The translations under genes and the position numbers were made by a program. A stretch of 64,000 nt of DNA from Tenacibaculum dicentrarchi. Lineage in GTDB: Bacteria > Bacteroidota > Bacteroidia > Flavobacteriales > Flavobacteriaceae. Shown here piece by piece: positions 18,883 through 27,305 of the stretch. The DNA lies in NCBI RefSeq assembly GCF_964036635.1, contig NZ_OZ038524.1:171001-235000 (forward strand), given 5' to 3'. How positions within the stretch are numbered: the stretch's first letter is position 1; the number at the start of each line of letters is the position of its first letter. The notes below the pieces were generated by a model. The model did no database searches. It saw only the letters and a program-made list of their open reading frames with translations, and had not been told where the DNA came from.

Positions 18883-19887
18883 TTAAAACGTTTTGCTAAT
18901 TTTAGCAATTTGCGAACTAATTAGTTCAAATTTAAAGGCTAGTGCTTTTTCTATTTTAGAAGAAGAATAGTACGATATATTATGAGAAGCCCGCGCTGTA
19001 TGTTTAGTTAGCAACGGCTTCTTTTTTGTTAGTAACGACACCAAGAAACTAACCCGCCAAGCCAATGCGCTTAGGGTTTTTGATACCTTTATTGTAGGAG
19101 GTTTTTTATGTAAACTATCGGCAATTGTATCTAAAATTTCTTTAAACGATTTGTTTTCTGAAACCAAAATAAACCGTTCGTTTTTAACATTTTTATTGTC
19201 TGATTTCATTAATAAAAGCATGGCTTTTACTACGTCTTGCACGCCTACAAAACCTGTAATTCCTTGGGTATAAAAATTAAAACCATTGTTTATTTGGGTA
19301 AATAATTTACCAGATCCTTCTTGCCAAAAACCGCTTCCTAAAATAACGCCTGGGTTTACAATTACAACCTCTAAACCTTCTTGACTGCCTCGCCAAACTT
19401 CCATTTCTGCGCCATATTTTGTAATGGCATATCCGCTGTGCGTATCGCTATCTGACCATTCATTTTCTTCATCGATTGGTTTGGAGTTTATGGCATCGCC
19501 AATTGCAGCGATTGAGCTTACAAAACAGAATTTTTTAACCTTATTTTCAATAGAAAAATTAACAATATTTGCGGTTCCTTCAATATTTACTTGACGCATT
19601 TTTTGGTAATCTTTCGGATTAAAAGAAACCAATGCGGCACAATGATATACTTGTGTAATATCTTTAAAAACGTGTTCTAATGAAGGGGTTTCGGTAATAT
19701 CTGCTTGAATCCATTGTATTTTAGAAAAAAGATGTTCAATATTATCAGTATAAAAAGAAAATATTTTTTTTACATGTTCTCGTTTTTCATCGGTTCTATA
19801 AATTGCCCGAATCTTATCCTCTTTTTGAGTTAGATGATATAATAAATGTGCGCCTACTAAGCCTGTTCCTCCTGTAACTAAAATCAT
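18883..19887 (-). CDS. NAD-dependent epimerase/dehydratase family protein (extended SDR)
   Basis: 334 residues. The N-terminal Rossmann motif is GGTGLVGAH, with VYHCAALVSFNP, the SSIAAIGD strand and the catalytic YAITK (Y-x-x-x-K), followed by VVIVNPGVILGSG. It belongs with the dihydroflavonol-reductase-like extended SDRs; the substrate cannot be told. The C-terminal third is basic and divergent. The ATG lies only about 4 nt from a minus-strand TATCTTTG box (19892-19899), so the mRNA may be leaderless. It converges on the DUF4296 gene. Confidence 0.85.
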   Translation of the reverse strand: MILVTGGTGLVGAHLLYHLTQKEDKIRAIYRTDEKREHVKKIFSFYTDNIEHLFSKIQWIQADITETPSLEHVFKDITQVYHCAALVSFNPKDYQKMRQVNIEGTANIVNFSIENKVKKFCFVSSIAAIGDAINSKPIDEENEWSDSDTHSGYAITKYGAEMEVWRGSQEGLEVVIVNPGVILGSGFWQEGSGKLFTQINNGFNFYTQGITGFVGVQDVVKAMLLLMKSDNKNVKNERFILVSENKSFKEILDTIADSLHKKPPTIKVSKTLSALAWRVSFLVSLLTKKKPLLTKHTARASHNISYYSSSKIEKALAFKFELISSQIAKISKTF

Positions 19888-19891
19888 GACT

Positions 19892-19899
19892 CAAAGATA
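19892..19899 (-). promoter_or_regulatory. -7 box abutting the epimerase start codon
   Basis: Minus-strand TATCTTTG matches TAnnTTTG exactly; the ATG begins 5 nt beyond it at 19887, about where transcription should start. Confidence 0.5.
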
Positions 19900-19914
19900 A
19901 ATGTTTTAACCAAA

Positions 19915-19942
19915 AAAAGAGGTCGAAATATCGACCTCTTTT
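19915..19942 (-). terminator. Intrinsic terminator of the lipoprotein gene at 19980-21092
   Basis: A 12-bp stem AAAAGAGGTCGA/TCGACCTCTTTT with a 4-nt loop, followed on the minus strand by more T, 37 nt after the stop. Confidence 0.88.
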
Positions 19943-19979
19943 AAATTATTTAGAACTATTAAAGTATAATTATTGAAAA

Positions 19980-21092
19980 TTATAATTTAAGAAAATTAGC
20001 ATTTTGAACCTTTACGCTAAATTTGATGTTATCTTTATTACCATGAGTTCCATTAATAGCATTAATTTTAATAACTCCTTTAGCACCTGATTTACCATCA
20101 ACAAATTCAATCACATCATTTACTTTAACATTCTTAATATCTTGAGAACCTTTAGTAACACTTTCTAAATCAGAATTTTTAGTAATAGCATCAAAATCTA
20201 AAGAAGATTTTTTGAAGTAAAATTTATTTAATTGCTCTTGATTTAATCCAGAAATTTTATTAATATCAATAAATTCGAATTTATCAGAATATACATTTGT
20301 AGAGGCAAAATTTGCACCGCCTACATAATAATAACCAAAATCCCAATAAGCTACATTTTCAGCATTTTTTTCTTTTTCAGCATCTGTAAAAGTATGCGTT
20401 GCAGAATTTACGTTTTGTTGTGTAATTTTATACGTTTTTCCATTTAAAATAGAAACGAAACTTTGTGTTTTTCCATTACTATCAGGAGCATTTAATTTAA
20501 TAGAATTAGATAATTCCGTAGTAAATTCGGTTACAGCTACATCGCCAATTCCATTTCCTGTATTGATGACAATCGTACCAAGAGCTCCCTCATCATAAGA
20601 GTTTTTATGATATGGGTTAGAAATATCTCCTTTACTATTTAAGTTTGCAAATCCTCCGTGAGTAGTCCATAATTGATATACATAAGTTTGATTATTTCTT
20701 GCTGGAGTATCAAAAACAATGTCATAGGTAAAGCCTTGTTTTGCTTCATCTCCTAAATTTAAAGAACTGTCGTCATTATTTAATTTAACAGTAATATTTG
20801 ATGCCGAAATATCGTATAATTTAGCATCAGCACCATCAAGACTTTGCGTAATGTATAGGCGTCTCATTTTGTTTTCAGCACCTTCAAAATGTACTTTTAC
20901 AGTTTCAAAACTGTTTGCTGTTGAGTTGATTTTTAAAACAGGGTCTAATTTAGTTGCAGTTACATCTAGCTTATATTCTGTACTTGTTTCTCCACCCTCA
21001 ATTAACCCTGTATCATCTTGACAACCCGTAAAAGTCGTTCCGATTAAAAATGCACTACAGGCAATAAATAATGGTTTTAATAAATTTTTCAT
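19980..21092 (-). CDS. Predicted lipoprotein, unknown family
   Basis: 370 residues with a lipoprotein signal (FTGC, Cys24) followed by QDDTGLIEGGE, an acidic Asp/Gly-rich tether typical of surface-exposed Bacteroidota lipoproteins. The mature part is beta-rich with no recognised catalytic motif; it has segments such as VYQLWTTHGGFANLNSKGD and NVAYWDFGYYYVGGANFAS that suggest a jelly-roll or Ig-like fold. It is monocistronic, with its own terminator, and divergent from tyrS. A cell-surface role is all that can be inferred. Confidence 0.7.
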   Translation of the reverse strand: MKNLLKPLFIACSAFLIGTTFTGCQDDTGLIEGGETSTEYKLDVTATKLDPVLKINSTANSFETVKVHFEGAENKMRRLYITQSLDGADAKLYDISASNITVKLNNDDSSLNLGDEAKQGFTYDIVFDTPARNNQTYVYQLWTTHGGFANLNSKGDISNPYHKNSYDEGALGTIVINTGNGIGDVAVTEFTTELSNSIKLNAPDSNGKTQSFVSILNGKTYKITQQNVNSATHTFTDAEKEKNAENVAYWDFGYYYVGGANFASTNVYSDKFEFIDINKISGLNQEQLNKFYFKKSSLDFDAITKNSDLESVTKGSQDIKNVKVNDVIEFVDGKSGAKGVIKINAINGTHGNKDNIKFSVKVQNANFLKL

Positions 21093-21161
21093 TCTTCTTT
21101 TAGTTTAAATTATTTTTGATAAAACTATATATTCTTTTTCAAAATATATGCCAAAGAGCTT

Positions 21162-21169
21162 TATATTTG
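21162..21169 (+). promoter_or_regulatory. -7 box upstream of tyrS
   Basis: TATATTTG lies 84 nt before the tyrS ATG, which implies a leader of about 78 nt. That leader contains a 6-bp inverted repeat TTTCTA/TAGAAA (21186-21191 and 21197-21202). Confidence 0.45.
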
Positions 21170-21253
21170 TGTTAAAACATAAATATTTCTAAATAGTAGA
21201 AACATTTTGTGTTTTAAAGTCACATTTTTAGCAAATTTTAACAAAGTAATAAA

Positions 21254-22555
21254 ATGAATAACTTAGTAGAAGAATTACGTTGGCGTGGAATGATTCACGA
21301 CATGATGCCAGGAACTGAAGAGCAATTACTAAAAGAAATGACGGCAGCATATATTGGTTTTGATCCAACTTCTGATTCGTTACATATTGGAAGTTTAGTA
21401 CCTATTATATTACTTGTTCATTTAGAAAAAGCAGGGCATAAACCCGTAGCTTTAGTAGGTGGTGCAACAGGAATGATTGGTGATCCGTCAGGAAAATCAG
21501 ACGAACGTAATTTATTAAACGAAGAAGCATTAGCCAAAAATGTAGCAGGAATTCAACGAACTTTAGCACGTTTTTTAAATTTTGAAAGCACTGCTAAAAA
21601 CGCTCCATTATTAGTAAATAATTATGATTGGATGAAAGATTTCTCCTTCATCGAATTTGCTAGAGATGTAGGGAAACGAATTACCGTAAACTACATGATG
21701 GGAAAAGAATCTGTTAAAAAAAGAATTTCAGGTGATACTACCGGAGGGATGAGTTTTACCGAATTTACCTACCAATTAATTCAGGGATACGATTTTTATC
21801 ATTTATATAAAAACCACAACTGTTTATTACAAATGGGAGGTTCTGACCAATGGGGAAACATTACTACAGGAACGGAATTAGTTCGTAGAATGAACGTTGG
21901 ACAAGAAGCAAAAGCCTACGCAATGACCTGCCCATTAATTACCAAAGCTGATGGTTCAAAATTTGGGAAATCAGAAGGCGGAAATGTATGGTTAGATGCC
22001 GATAAAACATCAGTTTATAAATTTTACCAGTTTTGGTTAAATACTTCGGATGAAGATGCGGCTAAATATATTAAGATATTTACATTTTTAGATCAGCAAA
22101 CTATTGCCGATTTGATTGAAAAACATCAAGAAGTACCACACGAAAGAGCGCTTCAAAAAACATTGGCTAACGCAGTTACTACTTTTGTGCATTCGCAAGA
22201 AGAATTAGAAAAAGCTATTGCAGCGTCAAATATTTTATTTGGAAAATCAACAGCAGATGATTTAAAAAGTCTAGATGAACAAACTTTTTTAGATGTGTTT
22301 GATGGTGTGCCACAAGCCGAAGTTTCTAAAGATGATATTCAAGCAGGTTTATCAATGATTGATGCTTTATCAGGAAAAACAAGCTTTTTAAAATCGAACG
22401 GAGATGCTAAAAGAGCTTTAAAAGAAAATGCTGTTTCGGTAAATAAAGAAAAGGTAAAAGAAGATTTTTTAATTACATCAAAAGATTTAATAGCCGATAA
22501 ATACGTGTTATTACAACGTGGAAAAAAGAGCTATTTTTTATTAAAAGTTCTTTAA
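21254..22555 (+). CDS. tyrS: Tyrosyl-tRNA synthetase
   Basis: 433 residues. Class I signatures are [15 protein letters not shown] (HIGH-type HIGS at 44-47) and [14 protein letters not shown] (KMSKS-type KFGKS at 236-240). The tyrosine-binding region [15 protein letters not shown] and [11 protein letters not shown] are intact, and the C-terminal S4-like domain ends KSYFLLKVL. Size is normal. The stop codon directly abuts that of the opposing Cys-rich gene, and the tyrS terminator lies inside that gene. Confidence 0.96.
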   Translation: MNNLVEELRWRGMIHDMMPGTEEQLLKEMTAAYIGFDPTSDSLHIGSLVPIILLVHLEKAGHKPVALVGGATGMIGDPSGKSDERNLLNEEALAKNVAGIQRTLARFLNFESTAKNAPLLVNNYDWMKDFSFIEFARDVGKRITVNYMMGKESVKKRISGDTTGGMSFTEFTYQLIQGYDFYHLYKNHNCLLQMGGSDQWGNITTGTELVRRMNVGQEAKAYAMTCPLITKADGSKFGKSEGGNVWLDADKTSVYKFYQFWLNTSDEDAAKYIKIFTFLDQQTIADLIEKHQEVPHERALQKTLANAVTTFVHSQEELEKAIAASNILFGKSTADDLKSLDEQTFLDVFDGVPQAEVSKDDIQAGLSMIDALSGKTSFLKSNGDAKRALKENAVSVNKEKVKEDFLITSKDLIADKYVLLQRGKKSYFLLKVL

Positions 22556-22777
22556 TTAAGAAGCAATTTTTATATCAAAAGTTAAAGGGCATCGCTTACA
22601 GTTGATGCCTTTTTTTTGGTACTTATTACAACACCTAGTTTTAGGTTTTATACAATTAGAAGAGCAAACACTACTACAAGAAGTTGCTGTAAGTACTTTT
22701 GCTACTGCTTTTGGTTGTATTGGAATAATCGGCGTTAATTTTGTAACATCCTTATTTTGAGTATAAAATATAATCAT
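22556..22777 (-). CDS. Small Cys-rich protein, unknown
   Basis: Read from the ATG at 22777, the product has 73 residues, starting MIIFYTQNKDVTKL. It carries nine Cys residues in CSSVCSSNC, TRCCNKYQKKGINCKRCP, which looks like a metal-binding or disulfide-rich module; I recall similar short flavobacterial proteins with CCxKYxKKGxxCKxCP, but no function. An ATG further out (22798) is rejected because it lies within a minus-strand TACATTTG promoter box (22796-22803). The gene ends immediately after tyrS, and the tyrS terminator is embedded in its codons for the CKRCP region. Confidence 0.65.
   Translation of the reverse strand: MIIFYTQNKDVTKLTPIIPIQPKAVAKVLTATSCSSVCSSNCIKPKTRCCNKYQKKGINCKRCPLTFDIKIAS
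22588..22617 (+). terminator. tyrS terminator embedded in an opposing gene
   Basis: GGCATC (22588-22593) pairs with GATGCC (22604-22609) and is followed by eight T. On the other strand the same bases encode part of the Cys-rich protein. Confidence 0.7.
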
Positions 22778-22795
22778 TTTGCTGTAATTTCGCTG

Positions 22796-22803
22796 CAAAT
22801 GTA
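22796..22803 (-). promoter_or_regulatory. -7 box of the Cys-rich gene
   Basis: Minus-strand TACATTTG, exact TAnnTTTG, 18 nt before the ATG at 22777. It decides the start codon of that gene. Confidence 0.55.
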
Positions 22804-22872
22804 ATAATTATTTAGAACAAATAAAAATAATATTATATTCTCTAAAAAATGTAGTAAAAAAAATACTTAAAC

Positions 22873-22880
22873 TATATTTG
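22873..22880 (+). promoter_or_regulatory. -7 box of the metal-acquisition cluster
   Basis: TATATTTG lies 25 nt upstream of the TTG start at 22905 and appears to be the head of the 22905-31012 gene cluster. Confidence 0.55.
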
Positions 22881-22904
22881 CTCTTTATATTTTAAAAACA
22901 CGTT

Positions 22905-23294
22905 TTGTTACAAAAGTTAAGTATCTATTTTTTTATTTTATTGTATCTGGTAGCTATGTTGCGCCCAGTGGCTCCGTTTGTGGAGTATGCAATAAATTAT
23001 GATTATATTTCTAAAGTTTTGTGTATTAATAAAGACAAGCCTGAACTTGCCTGTAATGGTAAGTGTCAATTAATGTTAAAAATAGAACAGCAGCAGCAAG
23101 ACGATTTTGAATCGCTTCAAATTGTTCTTAAAGATTATCCGATAGGTTTTATAGAGTTGGTTAATTTACCAAAAAACACTTTAACAGCTTATCATAAAAA
23201 AACATTATTTACCTACAATCAAACATATTCTTATCTGTTTGAAAATGCTACATTTCATCCGCCCAACACTTCTTTTTTATATCGGTTAGCCTAA
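22905..23294 (+). CDS. Membrane-anchored protein with CINK/CNGKC cysteine motif
   Basis: 129 residues from a TTG start (LQKLSIYFFILLYLVAMLRP gives one N-terminal membrane span). The conserved part is KVLCINKDKPELACNGKCQL, with Cys spaced as C-x10-C-x3-C; I recall this motif from small Bacteroidota proteins that sit next to copper or haem genes. A Gln run (EQQQQDDF) follows. No enzymatic motif is present. The three Cys could bind a soft metal; this is inference. It is the first gene of the cluster containing MbnP/MbnH-like proteins, separated from the next gene by a 200-nt hairpin-rich gap. Confidence 0.7.
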   Translation: MLQKLSIYFFILLYLVAMLRPVAPFVEYAINYDYISKVLCINKDKPELACNGKCQLMLKIEQQQQDDFESLQIVLKDYPIGFIELVNLPKNTLTAYHKKTLFTYNQTYSYLFENATFHPPNTSFLYRLA

Positions 23295-23359
23295 TTTATA
23301 CTTGTGTTTTTAACATAGGTTTTATAGGCTGTTTATTAAATTGATATTATGATGGTTAA

Positions 23360-23471
23360 AAATATCTTAGAATAATTTAAAGATATTTATTTATCATTAC
23401 TAATAATCAATAATCTCACTGTTTTACAACGCGTGAGGTTTAAAAACAGATCATTACGTTAAAAGTAATGA
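23360..23471 (+). other. Hairpin-rich gap upstream of the FGE-like gene
   Basis: Three inverted repeats lie in the 200-nt gap: AAATATCTT/AAGATATTT (23360-23368, 23380-23388), CTGTTTT/AAAACAG (23419-23425, 23443-23449) and CATTAC/GTAATG around 23452-23470. There is no T-run typical of a terminator. This could be a structured leader or an mRNA-processing site; no known riboswitch was recognised. Confidence 0.35.
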
Positions 23472-23494
23472 GATCAATATATTAAAAAAATAAC

Positions 23495-24349
23495 ATGAAC
23501 ATAGTTTTAAAAATAGTTGCCGTTACAGCAATTTTATTTACTTCTTGTAGTGAAGAAAATACAGGTAAAGAGCAACCAAAAATAGACAGCGTTTTAGTGG
23601 AAGGTGGTTCTTTTTTAATGGGCCGTAAAAAAGACGATAACAAACCTGTAGAGAACTGGGAATTAGATGAATTTCCTGAACATAAAGTTTCCGTTGCTAC
23701 CTTTTATATGGGTACATATGAGGTAACAAATGCCCAATATGCTGCTTTTTTGAACGAGAAAGGAAATCAAATAGAAGGACAAGATAATCAAGGAAACGCT
23801 ACAACCTGGTTAAATATTGAACGAAAAGAATGCCAAATAGAACAGATAGATGGCACATTTAAAGTAAAAGAAGGTGCTGAAAAACTACCTGTTGTCGTAG
23901 TTACTTGGTATGGCTCACGTGCTTATTCTGATTGGGTTGGCGGAAGGCTTCCAACAGAGGCAGAATGGGAATATGCCGCAAAAGGTGGTGCTAAAACAAA
24001 TGACTATTTATATGCAGGAAGTAACAATTTAGATGAAGTAGCTTGGTTTCGTGATAACTCGAAAGTTGATGCACATCCCGTAGGGCAAAAAACCCCAAAC
24101 GAATTGGGTATCTATGATATGAGCGGAAATGTAACCGAATGGTGTCAAGACAAATGGTACAATCAAGGATACATTGGTACGCCAACAGATGGTAGTGCTA
24201 TGTTAGGCGGAGAAGATGATAATCGTATTATCCGTGGTGGAAATTTTCATTTTGGAGAGCATCTTTGTCAAGTATTTTCACGTCTTGGTTATCCACGTTC
24301 TGCGAGTGGTAGTTTAAGCGGATTTCGTGTAGCATACGATAAAAAATAA
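23495..24349 (+). CDS. Formylglycine-generating-enzyme-like (SUMF1) lipoprotein
   Basis: 284 residues with a lipobox (LFTSC, Cys18). The FGE-sulfatase fold is clear: VLVEGGSFLMG, YEVTNAQYAAFL, RLPTEAEWEYAAKGG, DMSGNVTEWCQDKWY and RGGNF...SGFRVA. True aerobic FGEs are copper enzymes that hold Cu(I) with two Cys in the segment after RGGS; here only one Cys of that region (Cys258 in EHLCQVFSR) is visible, so classical sulfatase activation is doubtful. No sulfatase is nearby. Its position between a Cys-motif protein and an MbnP-like gene suggests a metal-related or oxidative maturation role; inference. Confidence 0.82.
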   Translation: MNIVLKIVAVTAILFTSCSEENTGKEQPKIDSVLVEGGSFLMGRKKDDNKPVENWELDEFPEHKVSVATFYMGTYEVTNAQYAAFLNEKGNQIEGQDNQGNATTWLNIERKECQIEQIDGTFKVKEGAEKLPVVVVTWYGSRAYSDWVGGRLPTEAEWEYAAKGGAKTNDYLYAGSNNLDEVAWFRDNSKVDAHPVGQKTPNELGIYDMSGNVTEWCQDKWYNQGYIGTPTDGSAMLGGEDDNRIIRGGNFHFGEHLCQVFSRLGYPRSASGSLSGFRVAYDKK

Positions 24350-24363
24350 TGCAGTTTTTTTAT

Positions 24364-24404
24364 AAAAACATCAATAAAATTAAAAACATCAATAAAATTA
24401 AAAA
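24364..24404 (+). repeat. 18-bp tandem repeat, two copies
   Basis: The unit AACATCAATAAAATTAAA occurs twice in a row directly before the MbnP-like ATG at 24405, with a partial third unit. It is probably slippage in the A-rich translation-initiation region. Confidence 0.7.
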
Positions 24405-25205
24405 ATGAATAAAATTTTAAGTTTAGTTGCAGCAGCAACACTATTAGTATCTGTATCATGTAGTAATAATGATGATGAATTAGCATTAAAAGGAAAAAAC
24501 GACATTTCAGTTGAATTTGACCATGCAATGGCCGATGGCGATTTTATATTAGGGACTACCTATACTTTAAATGATGAAAAAATAACTCCTGATGCTTTAG
24601 ATTATATTGTAGGGAATTTTACATTAACTAACGAAGAAGGAAAAGAAGTAGCAGTACCAGGTTTTTATATTATTAGTGAAGGTGGCGGTACAAAAGTGAA
24701 AAATTTAAAAGTTGATTTAAAAGATGTTCCTGCTGGGAAATATACCAAAATGAAATTTGGAATCGGTGTTGATAAAAAAACATATTTAAACCACGAAGAA
24801 ACGTATAAAGCAGATGAATCAGGTGATAATATTGACCTTTGGGTAGCTGCAAGAAAATACGGTTTAACTTGGAGTTGGACAGCAGGTTATAAAAATTTAG
24901 CTTTTGAAGGTTCTTTTACTTCTCAAACGAATAAAGAAGAAACAGGCTATGCTGTACACCTTGCAAACACTGTTTTATATCAAGAAATAACCTTAGCAAT
25001 TGAACATGTTGCAGTATCTGATGAAAATGCACCTCAAGTACATTTAAAAGTAGATGTTTCTAAAACTTTAGCAGGAAAAAATATTATAAAATTATCAGAA
25101 CAAAGTAGTATTATGGGCGGTGTAAAAGCAGGAAAAGTTTTTGACAACTTATTAGACCATATGTTCACTGTAGATCACGTGCATAATTCAGGAGCACACC
25201 ATTAA
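24405..25205 (+). CDS. MbnP-like copper-binding lipoprotein
   Basis: 266 residues with lipobox (SVSC, Cys19). The fold matches MbnP/CorA/MopE-type proteins: ISVEFDHAMADGDFILG near the N-terminus, the strand DYIVGNFTLTNEEGKEV, GFYIISEG, the turn DVPAGKYTKMKFGIGVD, and a Trp-rich segment LTWSWTAGYKNLAFEGSF with Trp156 and Trp158. In methanotroph MbnP/MopE a Trp is oxidised to kynurenine by the dihaem partner MbnH and becomes a copper ligand; which Trp would serve here is inference. The C-terminus is His-rich (DHMFTVDHVHNSGAHH). It is followed directly by an MbnH-like gene. Confidence 0.8.
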   Translation: MNKILSLVAAATLLVSVSCSNNDDELALKGKNDISVEFDHAMADGDFILGTTYTLNDEKITPDALDYIVGNFTLTNEEGKEVAVPGFYIISEGGGTKVKNLKVDLKDVPAGKYTKMKFGIGVDKKTYLNHEETYKADESGDNIDLWVAARKYGLTWSWTAGYKNLAFEGSFTSQTNKEETGYAVHLANTVLYQEITLAIEHVAVSDENAPQVHLKVDVSKTLAGKNIIKLSEQSSIMGGVKAGKVFDNLLDHMFTVDHVHNSGAHH

Positions 25206-25233
25206 TTAGCTCCTTGTAAAATATATATTGATC

Positions 25234-25265
25234 AACCTCATCGGCTTTAAAAAAACGATGAGGTT
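25234..25265 (+). other. Intercistronic hairpin between the MbnP-like and MbnH-like genes
   Basis: AACCTCATCG (25234-25243) pairs perfectly with CGATGAGGTT (25256-25265), 15 nt before the next ATG. The following sequence has only short T-runs, so it is more likely a stability or partial-termination element that keeps the lipoprotein in excess over its enzyme. Confidence 0.6.
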
Positions 25266-25279
25266 TCTAAAATGTTTTT

Positions 25280-26314
25280 ATGAAAAAAACACTGTTTTTT
25301 TTTAGTTTCTTATTGATGTTATCGTGTAAAGAAGCAGAAGCACCTTATGTGAAAATTCCATTAGTTTTTGAAAAACCTGCTAATTTCCCCGACTTAGCAT
25401 ATAATTTAGAGGCAAACCCACCAACCGAAAAAGGTTTTGAATTGGGTAAAAAGCTATTTTATGAAGGTAAATTATCTTCGGATGGAACTATTTCATGTGG
25501 TTTTTGTCATCTGCAAGCAAATGCGTTTACACATCACGGGCATCAATTTAGCCATGGTATTGATGATCAGCAAGGGGTTCGAAATACGCCGCCTATTCAA
25601 AATGCTGCTTTTTTAAAGCAGTTTATGGCCGATGGAGCCACCGATAACCTTAATCGTTTTTCGATATTACCAATAACAAATCCTGTTGAAATGAATGAAA
25701 CAATAGGAGGCGTTTTAGATAAATTAAAAGCCGATAATGAATATCAGAAATTATTTGAACAGGCTTTTGATGATGGTGAAATTAATATGTCAAATATGCT
25801 TAAAGCCTTATCGCAGTTTATGATGATGATGGTTTCTTCAAATTCTAAATATGATAAATATGTAAGAAATGAAGAAGGTGGAAATTTTACAGCTCAAGAA
25901 AAACAAGGATTAGTAAGCTTTAAAGAAAAGTGTGCTTCTTGTCATCAAACAGATTTATTTACAGACGATTCTTTTCGAAATAATGGTTTGGCGGAACATC
26001 CGATACTTAAAGATTTAGGAAGGGCTAAGGTTACTTTAAATGAAAAAGACAATTTTAAATTTAAAGTGCCAAGTTTACGAAACATCGCCTTAACAAAACC
26101 ATATATGCACGACGGGCGTTTTTATACCCTAAAAAGAGTGCTTGATTTTTATAGCAATGATGTTCAAAATACGCCAAATTTAGATCCTATTTTAAAACAT
26201 TCAGACGGACGCTTAGGAATTGCATTATCCGAAGAAGAAAAAGAAAATATTCTTGTCTTTTTAAACACATTAACCGATTTAGAATTTATAAACGATGAAC
26301 GTTTTTCAGAATAA
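25280..26314 (+). CDS. MbnH-like dihaem cytochrome c peroxidase family lipoprotein
   Basis: 344 residues with a lipobox (LMLSC, Cys16). Two c-haem sites are visible, CGFCH at 73-77 and CASCH at 218-222, with the family segments FELGKKLFYEGKLS, RNTPPIQNAAF, NPVEMNETI and KPYMHDGRFYTLKRVLDFY. This is the bacterial cytochrome c peroxidase/MauG family; the adjacency to an MbnP-like gene points to MbnH, which performs a tryptophan oxidation on MbnP. Whether this enzyme is a peroxidase or a protein-modifying oxidase cannot be decided from sequence alone. The stop overlaps the next gene by 20 nt. Confidence 0.85.
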   Translation: MKKTLFFFSFLLMLSCKEAEAPYVKIPLVFEKPANFPDLAYNLEANPPTEKGFELGKKLFYEGKLSSDGTISCGFCHLQANAFTHHGHQFSHGIDDQQGVRNTPPIQNAAFLKQFMADGATDNLNRFSILPITNPVEMNETIGGVLDKLKADNEYQKLFEQAFDDGEINMSNMLKALSQFMMMMVSSNSKYDKYVRNEEGGNFTAQEKQGLVSFKEKCASCHQTDLFTDDSFRNNGLAEHPILKDLGRAKVTLNEKDNFKFKVPSLRNIALTKPYMHDGRFYTLKRVLDFYSNDVQNTPNLDPILKHSDGRLGIALSEEEKENILVFLNTLTDLEFINDERFSE

Positions 26315-27272
26315 AATTATACTAACAATAGCAATCTTAAGTATTGCAATACAAGGTTTTTCGAATACGATATTTCCAAAGTCATACAAAGCTTTTTTAG
26401 AAGAAGAATGCGATGCCTGCGGATGTAGCAATAACGGTGGAAGCCTAGGAATGGGCGGGATTATCGACAATAATTTTGTAGGAGTTCGGTATTTGTATCA
26501 ACAATATGAATCGAAAGATGGAATTTTTACAGATTCGCCTAAAATTGATGAATCTTTTAATACGATTCAGTTTTGGTCAAGAATTCCGATTGCTACAAAT
26601 TTAGAATTGCAGGTATTTGTGCCGTATCATGCACATCATAGAAATTATGTTGATAAAACAACAAATATAACGGGCTTAGGCGATATTACATTGCTTTCAA
26701 ATTATACGATTCTTGATAAAAAACAAGGTGATTATAACGAGAAAACCGAAAAAACATCGATGGTAAATCATGTTGTAAAAGTGGGTGTTGGTGTAAAGCT
26801 TCCTACAGGAAAATATACCCAAGAAATTAACAATTCAACAAACCCAAGTTTTCAATTAGGAACTGGTAGTGTTGACTATATGTCGAACCTACAGTATGTT
26901 TTTAAATATAATGATTTTGGTGTAACAAATTACCTAAGTTATTACTATAAAAACACGAATAATAAAAAATACCGTTTTGGGAATCAATTTAATTTTAATA
27001 GCACCCTTTTTTACGTTTTAAAAGATACTAAAAACAATGTATTTATTCCATCATTAGGAATTTCAGGAGAGTTTTACAATGTTAATAAACAATTTAACAT
27101 GGAGGTAAAAGGCTCTGACGGACACGCCTTGTTTTCGAGTATTGGCTTAGAATATAATACCAATAAAATAACTTTTGGAGCATCAGGAATGTATCCAATA
27201 AATCAAAATTTAGCACAAGCAAAGGTGGAGGTGAAATTCCGAACAAGCTTATACTTAAACTATAATTTTTAA
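26295..27272 (+). CDS. Outer-membrane protein with CxxCxC motif (metal-cluster associated)
   Basis: 325 residues with a signal peptide (about 1-24). After the signal comes EEECDACGCSNNGG (Cys39, Cys42, Cys44), then a beta-barrel-like sequence resembling transporter/phenol-degradation-type (MetA-like) outer-membrane proteins: GLGDITLLSNYTI, VGVGVKLPTGKYTQE, FQLGTGSVDYMSNLQY and an aromatic C-terminal end RTSLYLNYNF. The CxxCxC could bind Cu(I) or another soft metal; inference. It overlaps the MbnH-like gene by 20 nt, indicating translational coupling, and precedes the TonB receptor by 33 nt. Confidence 0.72.
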   Translation: MNVFQNKIILTIAILSIAIQGFSNTIFPKSYKAFLEEECDACGCSNNGGSLGMGGIIDNNFVGVRYLYQQYESKDGIFTDSPKIDESFNTIQFWSRIPIATNLELQVFVPYHAHHRNYVDKTTNITGLGDITLLSNYTILDKKQGDYNEKTEKTSMVNHVVKVGVGVKLPTGKYTQEINNSTNPSFQLGTGSVDYMSNLQYVFKYNDFGVTNYLSYYYKNTNNKKYRFGNQFNFNSTLFYVLKDTKNNVFIPSLGISGEFYNVNKQFNMEVKGSDGHALFSSIGLEYNTNKITFGASGMYPINQNLAQAKVEVKFRTSLYLNYNF

Positions 27273-27305
27273 TTATAATAATAAAAATTTATTAATAAAA
27301 TAATA

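Noticed and set aside
21170..21253. T-box riboswitch in the tyrS leader
   Set aside because: The leader is under 90 nt and lacks the T-box sequence and a terminator; T-boxes are not expected in this phylum.
23495..24349. True sulfatase-activating formylglycine-generating enzyme
   Set aside because: One of the two copper-binding Cys is not evident and no sulfatase gene is nearby.
24364..24404. 18-bp tandem repeat as a CRISPR or regulatory array
   Set aside because: Only two units with no spacers in an A-rich initiation region; simple slippage.
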